From assembly GCA_016617855.1 (NCBI GenBank), contig JAECUM010004896.1, positions 33,889 through 97,888 of the forward strand: a DNA stretch of 64,000 nucleotides, read 5' to 3'. Below the pieces are notes generated by a model, which saw nothing but the letters and a program-made list of their open reading frames with translations, made no database searches and had not been told where the DNA came from. Made by a program: the position numbers and the translations under genes. The DNA is from Megalonaias nervosa (Eukaryota; Mollusca; Bivalvia; Unionida; Unionidae). Shown in pieces: positions 37,503-47,113 of the stretch. Numbering within the stretch: position 1 is the first letter of the stretch; every line of letters starts with the position of its first letter.

Positions 37503-37770
37503 GGTATCACGGTACCAATTGTTTTTCCATAGACCTCAATGCTAATGTTTTATGAAATAAATATACTTTCTATCCTACCTCAGCATGCGTGTCAAGCACT
37601 GTTATAGAGAGCAATGTTAGATTGTCAATTTGACAAGGACAGAACCAGGTACTCTACTGCATTTAAGAGAAATAACTCTGCAGGAACTAAACAGGGTTAA
37701 GAGTTGCCAGTTACAACAGATGCAGATTCAATGATGTGTATGACATTTTTAAGAAAATCATTAAAAAAAA
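37503..37770. repeat. Left end of Polinton 1, repeated at 63738
   Basis: About 265 bp from GGTATCACGGTACCAATTGT onward reappear in the same orientation at 63738-64000 with roughly 12% difference, including the closing A-rich run. The end sequence is therefore part of an interspersed family. Confidence 0.85.
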
Positions 37771-37917
37771 TCCAAAATATGATCTAGATATGAATTAACA
37801 TAATCTCACATGCTGCCAAGAGACTCAACATTTTTTTAAGCCTGACAAAAACTACAACTTTTACATAATGCACCAATTATTGCCAGTTATGTTGTTTATT
37901 TCTGAATACAATATTCC

Positions 37918-40085
37918 CTACACCTTAAGCTCTTCCAACCTGAGTAGTATATTAGAGCAAGGGTTCTGGACCACTTTATCGGGGAGGGGGCCACTCAGTT
38001 GCAGAAAGTGGGGGTATTTTGCCACTTTTTCATGGGTATCACTCAGTCGCCTGTGTTTGTTGTTAAACGGTACTTTTGATCTTTGTGCGATGAATTCGAC
38101 TATGAGATCACCACTGGTTTCGTCCTTGAACTTCCCAAGAACCTTTTTATTATCTGCACAGCAAAACGGGTTATGCTTTGGATAATCACTGAGGTGAAAG
38201 TATTTTCGGTGATCGTACATATCCTTGTAAACATCTTCTGTTTGAATCTCATAGATGAGCGAATCGGTATCCGCCATGAGCAGACAAGCTCGATCTCCGT
38301 ACATCGACTTGATAAATCCATAATGGAAATCGAGCATGAGCATTTTAGAAATATCGAGTACAGCGGCTCCAACGTAAATGGGTTATGCAGCTTAAGCTTG
38401 GCTTTTCTGGACTCGATCTCGACTAACTCTTCCTCAAAGACGTTCATTTGCATGAAGGCATCCAATGAGAAAAGTTTATCATGTCGTTAACGATTTCAAT
38501 GTTTCTGCGTTTTCTGGTGTTTTCGATGGTCTTTCCGAAGACACTTTTATTCATCAGTTTGATGAAATCTTTGTCGCAGTCTGTGTTAACTTTGGTTCGT
38601 TGCTATGTATTGACGTCAGTGTAATTTTTCATCCACGGAGCTTAATTAAACTTGAGTGCACGATGAATTTTATCAAGCACCAGTCCGTGTCTCAGTGCCT
38701 GATCTAGTAAACGGTAGTGCGTGATGTACTTGGTCTTGCTCATGACATTGAGTATAAGGGTTTTTTACTTTGGTATCGTGCTAGTTGTTCCGGAGAGAGA
38801 ATCTCATTGGATACTAATAGTTGTTCAGCGCAAAAGAGATAGTCGTTGTGTAGATCATGTAAGTGTTGTGGGTAGGTCAACTTCGACAAAATAGCCAACG
38901 TGGTCGACATAACCATCAGCACGTTCCTGCATCAACTGTTCAACCCGATATCCAGTAAAATCCACCTGTAGAGATTGTTGGCGTCGAGATAAAGGATATA
39001 AATGGAAGGTTTATTGAGATCGTAGTTGTACGTGTATTTGTTGTTGGTGATGGCATGCTTTTGGTGACGACGGAGATTCCCCCTCGCACCATCTGCTCTG
39101 TAAGCATAAACATCTCTGGGTCGGTGAAAAGCTTGAGTTGCACATGACATGTTTTAAATAGAACGTCCCATGATAAACAGGGTGATGAAAAGTACCACAG
39201 AGAATCCAGTTGATAATGTTTCTGGCAGGTATCTCTGAAATTTATAAAGACGTCTGCGAGTAACAGATTCAGATACACATCGTGGTAATCGCCAAGAGTC
39301 TGACAACCAAAGGTTTTCCAGACCGCGAGTGCTGTCTTATTCGTCGCCGGTGATGTGTTCTAGGTAGAGTGAGGAATAAAAGGCGTCTTTGTTTGGAAGA
39401 GAAGTTTCCTCAAACCGTGAGCAGCTGTCGATGTACTCGTAAGAATACATTACTTTTTGCTTGAGTAGATGTATTTTTTCTGGATTGGTTTCGTCGAGAG
39501 GAATAGAGACCGGACAGTTTTTAGCGAGTTCATTTAGAGATGCTGACATAAACTGAAACGAATCAATAAATCGAAAGGGTCCGATCGAGAACGACATGTA
39601 CTTTTCAAAGTTATTGGGGATACATGTGATTTTGCTTCCCACCGATTGTAGGAGTTCTTTGACCCGCGTATGGTTTAACGCTGCGATGATAAAGTGTCCG
39701 TCATACCCTCTTAAATTGTGAACTATGACTGGAATGAAATGGGGATCGTTGAAATGGAGGTTGCATTGGAAGTGAGAAGCACCGCGATAACGTCCAGTGA
39801 TAAGGCAGTGATTTCTGCCTTTTTTTCATGCAGTTTGAAATACTCTTCACAGATATGATTACTCTGCCGCGACATACGGTTCTAAACGTGATTTCCTGAC
39901 GTTTCATCGCGATGCTGAATCTGTGCCTGAACGATATCGAAAAGGCTTTGATGAATTTTACTTTCCAACGTAAAATTATTTGTCGTCGACAGTATAACAC
40001 CATATCGTTTGAAAAGATCACCAGTAAACGTTAGCGTGAGGACGTGTTCAGAACATTTGTCGAGCAACGGGCAGCGTTCCATCAA
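37918..40085 (-). pseudogene. Polinton-type DNA polymerase B, broken
   Basis: Minus-strand fragments follow the order of a protein-primed family B polymerase of Polintons. Segments are MERCPLLDKCSEHVLTLTF (about 40085), then ITCIPNNFEKYMSFSIGPFR with RFIDSFQFMSASL (39630-39540), YSYEYIDSCSRFEETSLPNK with AFYSSL (39440-39360), LLLADVFINFRDTC and SPCLSWDVLFK (39270-39150), then VRGGISVVTK, YILYLDANNLY (motif A region, about 38970), and LLMADTDSLIYEIQ (motif C, catalytic D-T-D, 38280). The end has VLGKFKDETSG and FIAQRSK. Motif C is intact, but there are at least five frame changes and several missing blocks, so it is not functional. A polymerase of this kind would replicate a linear genome from a terminal protein. 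Confidence 0.85.
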
Positions 40086-40115
40086 AAAGACATCGAGGAT
40101 AAAGTGGGTTAGCAG

Positions 40116-40376
40116 GTGTTTCAGCGTGATGTCGCCCAGGACTTTCTCAAACCCGCCACAGAGGCATTAGCCAAACAACTGGAACTCGGTGTTGCTCAAC
40201 AAACTAGGCTCCTGGAAAAACTGAGGGATCTCGAGGAACAGCAAGAGGATCAGAGCAAGGCCGCGCGGGACACACTGACCAGAGTCAGCAAACTAGATCA
40301 AGCTAAAGAGATGGAGGAATATCTCAAAACGACCGGAGACCGATTACAACGTATTTTGAAAAAGCTTAAAAGATAA
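40116..40376 (+). CDS. Small coiled-coil protein of Polinton 1
   Basis: An 86-codon frame, open and undamaged, rich in Glu, Gln, Lys and Leu with clear heptads (KQLELGVAQQTRLLEKLRDL). No catalytic motif. Polintons often carry a small coiled-coil protein of unknown role. It lies divergent from the polymerase with only 30 bp between them, so a shared promoter region is likely. The function is unknown to me. Confidence 0.5.
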   Translation: MFQRDVAQDFLKPATEALAKQLELGVAQQTRLLEKLRDLEEQQEDQSKAARDTLTRVSKLDQAKEMEEYLKTTGDRLQRILKKLKR

Positions 40377-41037
40377 AATAATTTTTAGCCAAGGAGATTC
40401 ACCATCTGCGTCGATTTCATAACCTGATTAAAATCCATCCTGATCTTAATTGGTATGGCAACACTATACCCAGACTTCGCGATGGTGTCAATCGCACTCT
40501 CAGCGCTCTCTGCATCAAAATCATAAGCAGAGACAAACCCACAGTGACGCTTCCATCACCGACCACACGAAATCTGTTTGGAGTTCTATTATCGATCAAG
40601 TGAGAGATCAAGCACATGCACAGGCAACGGTGTTGTCCACAGCGACATTTCTGTCACCGCCTTCACCTACACTCATTAAAAACATTGATCGACAAAATGG
40701 GCTTATCCCTGCCGACATCACGCAGGCCTGTGGGTCTGTCTGAAAGAAAATACCCCCTTTACACGTGAGTCAGCAGCACCTAGTGAACCTACACAGACTG
40801 TAGGTCTGTCTTCTCGTGATTCCATCACTGGGGAACTCAAAAGATTTTACAGGATCTTGAGAACAAGGTGAACGTATTGAATATATCTCCTGCGGAAGTT
40901 GGTAACATGATGTCAGGTTATGGATTAAAAAGATTATGGTGAGACAGTGGGCAACTGTTGTAGGAGAGTGCGATTTTATCACTGTGCGATTTTTATCGCT
41001 GGTGTGACTTTATGACACTGCCATTAGTATACAAAAA
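40377..41037. other. Decayed Polinton 1 sequence
   Basis: Short open pieces on the plus strand (for example 40450-40743, with His/Gln/Ser-rich sequence) shift frame often. The composition suggests an eroded gene between the coiled-coil and capsid genes, but I recognise no family. Confidence 0.35.
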
Positions 41038-42419
41038 ATGTATTCGAGATTTACTCCCGATTACTTGAGGCTGAACAATGATACTCCCGTCGACGATTCC
41101 ACGACGGAATATGATTATGTGGAATATCAGGATACCAGTATCATTAATCTCAACGCGAGCACCCACAGAAAAATTGAAACACGTGAGGAGGATGTGTATT
41201 TACTTCCACACAAAGCGTTTCTGGAGATTCGAAGAAAGATACAGCCTTTGGTAGGAGGAGAAGATTATACCGCTAATGCTCAGATCACGCTGCAGAACAA
41301 TGGTTGGTCGTTATTTAAATCAGCACAATACCAACTGAATAACCAGACTGTGGAAGAATCAATGGCTATTTACCACAAGCTAGCACCATCCTGAATTTAA
41401 TGATGTGCAGCTATGATTACATGCCATCGTGTGTGTGTGTGGTGGTTCAAATATACCAACACTGGTGCTAACACAAGTACAGAATTTATTACCATAGCTG
41501 ATATGCTCCCAGTGGCTGGTGTTGGTTATGCCGATGCTCTCAACCGAGGTAATCTCAGAAATGATTTTGCTTTTGCACGACATGGCAAGTACAATGTGGG
41601 ATTCACTGTACGTCGATCTCTCGCCAATTCCAGTCGAGAAATTTGAATGATGCTTCCTCTGATCAGCATTTTTGGAATATCTCGTGATATCCGCACGGTC
41701 TTCAGAGGGGTTAAACATACGCTGATCTTAGAAACAGATTCTCCAACGAAGTACATGTACAGAACGGGTGTAGATGGAACTTCATCAGATGGTCAGTTCA
41801 CTATGACGTGGCTCGCGGTGTGGAAACCTAAAATCACACCCTCGGCTGCTGACATGCACGAATTAGAAGCTACCTTGGCTCGATTTACCAAACACCTTTA
41901 CTTTGAACAAAACCGAATTCACATGCATCAATTCGCCCAAGCACAGGTGACCACGTCGTGGAGAATGGCCACGAACCCAGGTAGCGAGGTAGCGAGCTTC
42001 CCAGACATGTGTTTGTGGCCTTTTAGTTAGCGGCACTGCGTGAAAATTAAACTGGAAACAAACACATATTCGATCATTTAAGTTCATCTCGTATTCATGT
42101 TCATATCAATTCCAGACAATATCCAGAACGAGAATTGGAATGTAATTTTGCTGCAGCCACGTGCGTACCTGATGCTCATGGAGGCCATGCAAAAATACCA
42201 AGATACAGATACTGGTATGCAGGTGTCGCTGGATGAATTCGCCACGTTATATCCCATTCTTCATTTCGATGTGTCTAAACACATGCAGAACTTCTCAAAG
42301 ATTCCCCAGCCGAAATCGAGATCAGGTGGACTATTGCTAATCCTGGTGCGGATTATGTCTGTTATGCGTTAGTGACATCCGATCGATTTATGACCTTGGA
42401 TTGCTTGATGGAAACATGA
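41038..42419 (+). pseudogene. Polinton 1 major capsid protein (double jelly-roll type), broken
   Basis: Plus-strand fragments together cover what looks like a complete capsid gene: 41038-41394 (DTSIINLNASTHRKIETRE, then VYLLPHKAFLEIRRKI and SLFKSAQYQLNNQTVE), 41413-41646 (ITIADMLPVAG), 41647-42030 (LPLISIFGISRDIRTVFRGV, KHTLILETDS, TMTWLAVWKPKITPSAADMH). Pieces to 42419 then carry a PRHVFVAFQ-like strand, HVHINSRQYPE, and a last strand ending in YALVTSDRFMTL. From memory, the IPL..IFGF, 'KPR.V.VAFQ' and 'V.LNS..YP' signatures belong to capsid proteins of Polinton-like elements. Four or more frameshifts disable it. Polinton 2 holds a relative that keeps only the first half. Confidence 0.65.
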
Positions 42420-42470
42420 ACGTCATTGTGTAGACAACGATCAATTGTGTAATAAATATTATATATCAAA

Positions 42471-42536
42471 ATGCCTCAGCAACGCAGTCAGCGACAAAGT
42501 CGCCAGAGCAAAAAGCGAGCTGCTAAAAAGACTTGA
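42471..42536 (+). CDS. Tiny Arg/Lys/Gln-rich peptide (core-like), truncated
   Basis: The peptide MPQQRSQRQSRQSKKRAAKK is followed by one residue and a TGA. Highly basic N-termini like this are typical of DNA-condensing core proteins of adenovirus-like elements. The downstream 42590-42690 sequence, in another frame, has LPLGLAAASGVVTGATQKAV, a hydrophobic Ala/Gly helix that probably belonged to the same gene. A small deletion or frameshift therefore cut it. Confidence 0.4.
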   Translation: MPQQRSQRQSRQSKKRAAKKT

Positions 42537-42898
42537 CAATAAACATCTCAGGGGGTTCTATTGCCAGCGCTACAGTCCCATTTGTCAAAACATTGCTAAC
42601 TAAATTAAGCTCGGTATTGCTTCCACTGGGTCTTGCTGCAGCTTCTGGAGTTGTCACTGGAGCAACACAAAAAGCAGTCATGGCAAACGATGTTCATCAT
42701 CTCATCTGCTAGCTATGGTAACAGTAGACGTAAAAAAAATTATAGCATCTGATGTAATATATAGTAAAACAAAGTTGTACGTACCGGTAAAATTAATGCT
42801 GTCCCCGCAGCAGAAAAAATATTACTACAGCAACTCAGCATAAGAGACCGATATCCATTAAACTTAGATCGGCAGCATTAACAGGACCTGATAAGTTT

Positions 42899-43105
42899 AT
42901 GCTGACTCACAGACATGCCACCTCTGTGATGAAACATGCCACTGCTCACAAAGGACTTGTTCTCAAATTGTCTGCGTCACAACTTTCAAAACATGGAAGA
43001 TTTATCGCAACACCATTAGCTGCTCTTGTTGGAACTCTTCTCCCAGGATTACTTGGTATTGGAAAAGGACTTCAGCTTCCTGGAACTACGCGGGGGAGAC
43101 TCTAA
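42899..43105 (+). CDS. PX-like hydrophobic/basic peptide of Polinton 1
   Basis: A 68-codon frame. It reads LKLSASQLSKHGRFIATPLA, then a hydrophobic ALVGTLLPGLLGIG stretch and a GKGLQLPG terminus. The same layout (K-rich start, 'LS...I', Ala/Leu-rich hydrophobic helix, GKGL.LPG) appears in Polinton 2 at 46286-46679, which identifies the two as relatives. Likely a minor virion or core component, similar in style to adenovirus pX (inference). The upstream part at 42780-42898 is frameshifted. Confidence 0.5.
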   Translation: MLTHRHATSVMKHATAHKGLVLKLSASQLSKHGRFIATPLAALVGTLLPGLLGIGKGLQLPGTTRGRL

Positions 43106-43144
43106 AAAATCGCATGTGGAAATGATTCACAAGCGATAACACTA

Positions 43145-43634
43145 ACAGATACTTAGATTTTTTACCAGAGATCGTTGACCAGTATAATCAAGCATGGCAT
43201 CGAAGCATTAAAATGTCTCCAGCAGAAGCTTCATCAGTAACCCCATAGGATGACCATGATCGAAAACAGGAGGTCACAGACGCCTTATTTTTAGACATCA
43301 ATTTAAGGGAAGGTGACCGCGTGAGGATCAGCAGAAACAAAGCACATTCAAGAAAGGATACATACCCAACTGGACCGAGGAAGTCTTTGTGGTGGATACA
43401 GTCAAGAAAACAATGCCGGTCACGTACACACTTAAAGATGCCTCAGGAGAACCCATCGAAGGTTGTTTTTACGCGCAAGAATTACAGGAAACCAACCAAG
43501 ACGTGTTCAGGATCGAAAAAGTCCTTTCAAACAAAGGTTAAAAATCTCTCATAAAATGGTTGGATTATCCTAACATATTTAACCCGTGGATTCCGACGGC
43601 GGCGTTTGACGTCCCTGAGGAAATGAGCGCATGA
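43145..43634 (+). pseudogene. Polinton 1 integrase, C-terminal remnant with chromodomain
   Basis: Reading from 43145: LDFLPEIVDQYNQAWHRSIK and MSPAEAS, the end of the retroviral-type integrase core. An in-frame stop and a frameshift follow, then LREGDRVRISRNKAHSRK and the SH3-like barrel phrases EEVFVVDTVKKTMPVTYTLK and FYAQELQ. A final chromodomain-like tail has IKWLDYPNIFNPWIPTAAF. The gene ends at TGA 43632-43634. The catalytic D,D part is missing upstream, so this copy is deleted as well as frameshifted. Polinton 2 begins 13 bp after the stop codon. Confidence 0.8.
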
Positions 43635-43642
43635 GGCGATAA

Positions 43643-43647
43643 TGCCT
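43643..43647. repeat. Target-site duplication of Polinton 2, left
   Basis: TGCCT precedes the left terminal repeat and is repeated at 59316-59320 after the right one. A 5-bp duplication fits a retrovirus-type integrase. Confidence 0.85.
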
Positions 43648-43894
43648 AGCAGCAGGAAGGGTGAACCCTACAACATTGCAGAGACTTTATTTATAAAAAA
43701 TAAAGGTTCCTACAGGGGCTGAAAAAAAAGGTCAATAACATAAACCGAAGCCTATAACCTTATTATTTCCATACAGTTTAGGTTTCTCATTTCCGTTACT
43801 TTTTGTTAACGTATTTTTTTCAGATTTTTATGCGATTCGTTTACTCGCGGGTCACTCAATTTTTGTCGTTCACCCTTCCTGCTGCTGTAATTAA
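43648..43894 (+). repeat. Polinton 2 left terminal inverted repeat
   Basis: 247 bp. Its outer end AGCAGCAGGAAGGGTGAAC (43648-43666) recurs inverted at its own inner end (43868-43886). The repeat is thus a small foldback unit itself. It contains no gene. Confidence 0.95.
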
Positions 43895-43915
43895 ATCATC
43901 ATTGTTATATCAATA

Positions 43916-45076
43916 ATGAGTATTGAAGAACCACACTCAGCTAAATTAGCTCGAGAGTGACTAGAGGCAATTAAAAAATATCTACCTGTTCGTGATTCTG
44001 TTAAGCAACAACTACAATCGCGTCAGAAATATCAAGTTGAATTTGAGGAGGATACAAAAAAATTATTTAAACCTATCACTGAGACTACTAAAGGTATTCT
44101 ACCTGTGTTAGAGAAAACCGCTGAAGCAACTGGAAAAATAGCAAGAAGAACTAAGAAAACAAAAGAAATTTTACGTGAACTTCCAGCCGAAATAGCTGCT
44201 GCGATGCCAGTCCCGGAAATACCTGAGGATGCAAACCAGGCAGAAGATGCAGACCAAGCTCGTGCTGAAATAGGTGATATAAAGGAACGTCTACCAGAAC
44301 AAGAAGAAAGAATTAACATAAGTGACAAATTTATCGAAGATGCTATTACTTATATTAAAAATATTAAAAGTTCAGGAGATTTAGCTGTGATTGCTGTGAA
44401 AAATTTCAATAATCGAAAACAGTTTTTAAAATCTGAATATGCTGATAAACCTATAAGTCGTGATAATTGGTACAAATGGATATTTCGCATACACCATGAC
44501 GTTGATCAGGCTAGAAATAGTGATCCAAGATATATACAATATATCCATGCAATAGATAGTTATATTTCCTTTATACAATTACCACCATAACAACAACAAC
44601 AAGTACTAAAACAACAACAACAATATCAACAGCAACAATATCAACAACAACAATATCAACAACAAAAAGCACCACCAAAACAAAAAGCACCACCAAAACC
44701 ACTTGAGCAATCACTTCGTGATTATCCAGGATCACCAAAATCACGAATACCAATTCTATCTCCAAAACCACAAACACAGCAACAACCAATCCAAACAAAA
44801 ATTGAGGAAGAAGAAGAATATTGGCCGTCAGACACCTCTCCTGGCGCAACTGGAAGTGGTTTAGGGAGTGGTCTTATTACCTGTCCCAATAACGTTCTTG
44901 CTGACGTTAATCGACTAGAAATCCTCATTGGAGGAAAACGAGCTGGTAATAATTCCCCAGAAATAATTAATGAAGCAGCTGATATTTGTAAACGATTATT
45001 TACAGGCGGTATCATGGATATTAGTGTATATCGGTCCCTCATTAATGAAATCGCCGATGATTATCATAGTGACTAA
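43916..45076 (+). pseudogene. Gln-rich Polinton 2 protein, two in-frame stops
   Basis: One frame runs from ATG 43916 to TAA 45076 (386 residues) except for a TGA at 43958 and a TAA at 44588. Both are one C-to-T step from Arg/Gln codons. The first third is charged and helical (DTKKLFKPITETTKGILPVL, IARRTKKTKEILRELP). The middle has a globular-looking stretch (DNWYKWIFRIHHDVDQARNS). Then comes a low-complexity QQQQYQQQQ and K-A-P-P-K tract (44600-44705), and a C-terminal domain ends ADDYHSD. I do not recognise the family. Its position next to the terminal repeat and before the capsid genes suggests a structural or regulatory role. The start is preceded by ATA (ATAATG), as in several genes here. 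Confidence 0.7.
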
Positions 45077-45078
45077 GT

Positions 45079-45590
45079 ATGCAATTAGTGATAAAGTCAC
45101 TTAATAATAAGATGATCATACACAATACTCGTGGACCTACCATGGTCAGGGTAATAAACTCTCGATTACCAGTATACAAAACGACCTACGGAGATGGACT
45201 AGGTGATGTTGTTCAGGGTCTGTTTAGAAGAATAGCCCCAAAAGTAATACCGATTGCAAAGCAACTAGGAATGAAAGCTATTGATGTTGTTCGTGAAAAG
45301 GTATAAGCGCTGTTGGTAATATTGCTAGCAAAGCATTTTCAGCAATCAAAGATAGACTATCAAGATTAATACGCAGACCACAAGCGACCCGACCTCAACC
45401 TGTGAAATTGGCCAGCACTGAAGTAATGCCCGCAAGTGTAAGTAAAATAATAAATCAAGCCGCTAATCAAAAACTAGCGGAGTTGGCTGATGTCCCGATG
45501 TCGGAAAAGGAAAAAAATATAACCGCTAGTCTGATAGCAGGAAGTGGTCTCACTTCCCGAAGTGGTCTTCGTGTTAGACGAAGACGATAA
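45079..45590 (+). pseudogene. Small basic protein of Polinton 2 (minor capsid/core candidate), frameshifted
   Basis: It starts 2 bp after the previous gene. The first 75 codons include TTYGDGLGDVVQGLFRRIAP, a G-x-G-L motif followed by an amphipathic basic helix. One frameshift at about 45300 leads into SAVGNIASKAFSAIKDRLSR and LIRRPQ. The end (45402-45590) has EKEKNITASLIAGSGL and an Arg-rich tail LRVRRRR. Adenovirus-like minor capsid or core proteins combine amphipathic helices and basic tails. The similarity is of style, not of proven homology. Confidence 0.55.
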
Positions 45591-45598
45591 TAATAAAG

Positions 45599-46262
45599 AT
45601 GTTTAAGCGCATATCTGACCCCGCGTTTGACATGGACACACCAGTTCTCAAAGATGAGTCTGTGCGCGATTATCAGTATTATTCTTATGACGCACGAATT
45701 CCAGATCAGCGTGGACGAATCGAACTACAGGTTCAGGATACAAGTAGGTATTTCCTACCCGCTGAGGCTTTTATTGAAGTAGAAGGTAAAATTTATAAAG
45801 CGGATGATACTGAATAATAATAATGTTGCTTTTGGTTTTGTTAATAATGGTATTATGGCGTTATTTGACAGCGCCACTTATATGATTGACGGAAAAAATA
45901 TTGAATCAATTCAGACGGAAGTCGACGTTGCCACGACGATATTGGGTCTTGCGAGATACAGCGATGATTATTCAAGATCAGCTGGTCCATCAATGATGTT
46001 CTCAAAAGATACTTCTGACCACCCTGACAGTAGAAATCAGATTACTCGACAACCCAATAATCGAGCTGTTCCTCCTGTTGCTGCTGCTATTGAAGATCTA
46101 TCTTTTCCAAATCCAGCTTTCAACTTAGGATTTGCATCACGTAAATCAATGTTGAAAGATAGAATGTTTTCATGTGCAATTCCACTGTCAAACATATTTG
46201 GATTCTTCAGAAATGTCAGATTAAAAAGCTACAATCAGCATCAAAAAATAACTGTGGAATAA
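45599..46262 (+). pseudogene. Polinton 2 capsid protein, N-terminal half only
   Basis: 45599-45817 begins MFKRISDPAFDMDTPVLKDE and includes QDTSRYFLPAEAFIEVEGKI. After a one-step frameshift in a TAATAATAAT run, 45804-46262 continues with FDSATYMIDGKNIESIQTEV, YSDDYSRSAG, FNLGFASRKSML and SCAIPLSNIFGFF. These match, block for block, the first half of the capsid pseudogene of Polinton 1 (LPHKAFLEI, SAQYQLNNQ, LISIFGI). All later strands present in Polinton 1 (KP.HVFVAF, LNS.QYP and the end) are absent, and the next gene starts 24 bp later. A deletion has therefore removed the second jelly roll. Without it no capsid could assemble. Confidence 0.65.
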
Positions 46263-46285
46263 AAATATCGCTAAAGCTAGAACAG

Positions 46286-46679
46286 ATGAGCGGTTCAAAT
46301 AAACTATCGTTGACCGAGCGTCAGTTCAAAAACTTAAATGACGCTAAAAAAATCAAATAAAGGTATAAAACTTAATCTTTCTGCGGGCACCATCAAAGAT
46401 ATTGCTAAGACGGGTGGTATATTTCCACTTCTCGCAGCTATACCAGCTTTAATAGCAGCTGCAGCCCCAGCTGTTGCAAAAGCAGCTGCGCTAGGTGCTG
46501 TTGGAACAGCTGCTGGAATGGCATTAAAGAAAGCAACCGGACAAGGAATCAAAAAAAAGGGAAAAGGTCTAAGACTACCAGAAACCCCGTATTCGTGGTA
46601 CGGAAAGGGTCTAAGACTACCAGGAACCCCGTATTCGTGGTACGGAAAGGGTCTAAGACTTCCCGGGACAGTTTACTAA
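46286..46679 (+). pseudogene. PX-like Ala-rich/basic peptide with three GKGLRLPG repeats
   Basis: The ATG at 46286 opens SGSNKLSLTERQFKNLNDAK. An extra A in an A-run near 46350 shifts frame into GIKLNLSAGTIKDIAKTGGI, a hydrophobic Ala/Pro helix (FPLLAAIPALIAAAAPAVAK) and a GQGIKKKGKGLRLPETPYSW end. The end is repeated: GKGLRLPG(T)PYSWY occurs three times, in exact 42-bp steps at DNA level. The layout (hydrophobic helix plus basic GKGL tail) matches the peptide at 42899-43105 in Polinton 1. The likely role is a processed minor virion protein. The G-x-G-L sites could be cut by the neighbouring adenovirus-like protease, whose known relatives cut after Gly-Gly or Gly-X-Gly motifs (inference). Confidence 0.6.
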
Positions 46680-46687
46680 TATCACCC

Positions 46688-47094
46688 ATGTCCAATTTTG
46701 ATTTACTTAATGCTGCTAAAAAATTAAAAATAAAAAACTTCAGAGGTGTTTTTATGCGCGATCAATTGCCAAAAAAACAAACAATATTGAAACCGGTATC
46801 ATTAATCTCGATAAAAACTCTGGTCCAGGCACGCACTGGGTCGGATATGCAATTGATCCACGTGGAATTATTTATTTCGATTCGTATGGATTAGCACCAC
46901 CAAAAGAATTTTTAGAGTACGTTACCAGCAATAAAAGTATTCCAATCTGGTATTCAACGCTACCAACACAAAAAATAACTGATCCCCCAATATGCGGTCG
47001 TGAAACCCTCGCTGTGCTTGATGCTGTATCAAAATCAACAGCGCCACCTCATAAAGTCGTGCACGCGTTCACTACACTACGTCATAACACTTAA
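46688..47094 (+). pseudogene. Adenovirus-like maturation cysteine protease, frameshifted
   Basis: ATG 46688 begins MSNFDLLNAAKKLKIKNFRG. A single-base shift at about 46775, in an A/C-rich run, leads into the catalytic frame: GPGTHWVGYAIDPRGIIYFD with SYGLAPPKEFLEYV, then ICGRETLAVLDAV. His of THWV, Asp of YFDSYG and Cys of ICG form the Ulp1/adenain-type triad. The usual residue after the CG is an aromatic or small one rather than Arg. About 135 residues, short for the family but typical for Polintons. Its role would be to mature the capsid proteins encoded just upstream. It ends 19 bp before the fibre-like gene. Confidence 0.85.
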
Positions 47095-47113
47095 ACAGAT
47101 ATCAGTAAATATA

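Noticed and set aside
37918..38490. Plus-strand open frames (for example 38083-38490)
   Set aside because: They are the antisense of the DNA polymerase B fragments, whose motifs read only on the minus strand.
44571..44849. Val-rich open frame on the minus strand
   Set aside because: It is the mirror of the CAA-rich tract of the plus-strand Gln-rich gene. Its composition follows from that repeat.
47000..47113. N-terminal extension of the fibre-like protein
   Set aside because: It overlaps the end of the protease gene in another frame and has unrelated composition. The ATG at 47114 has the ATAATG context.
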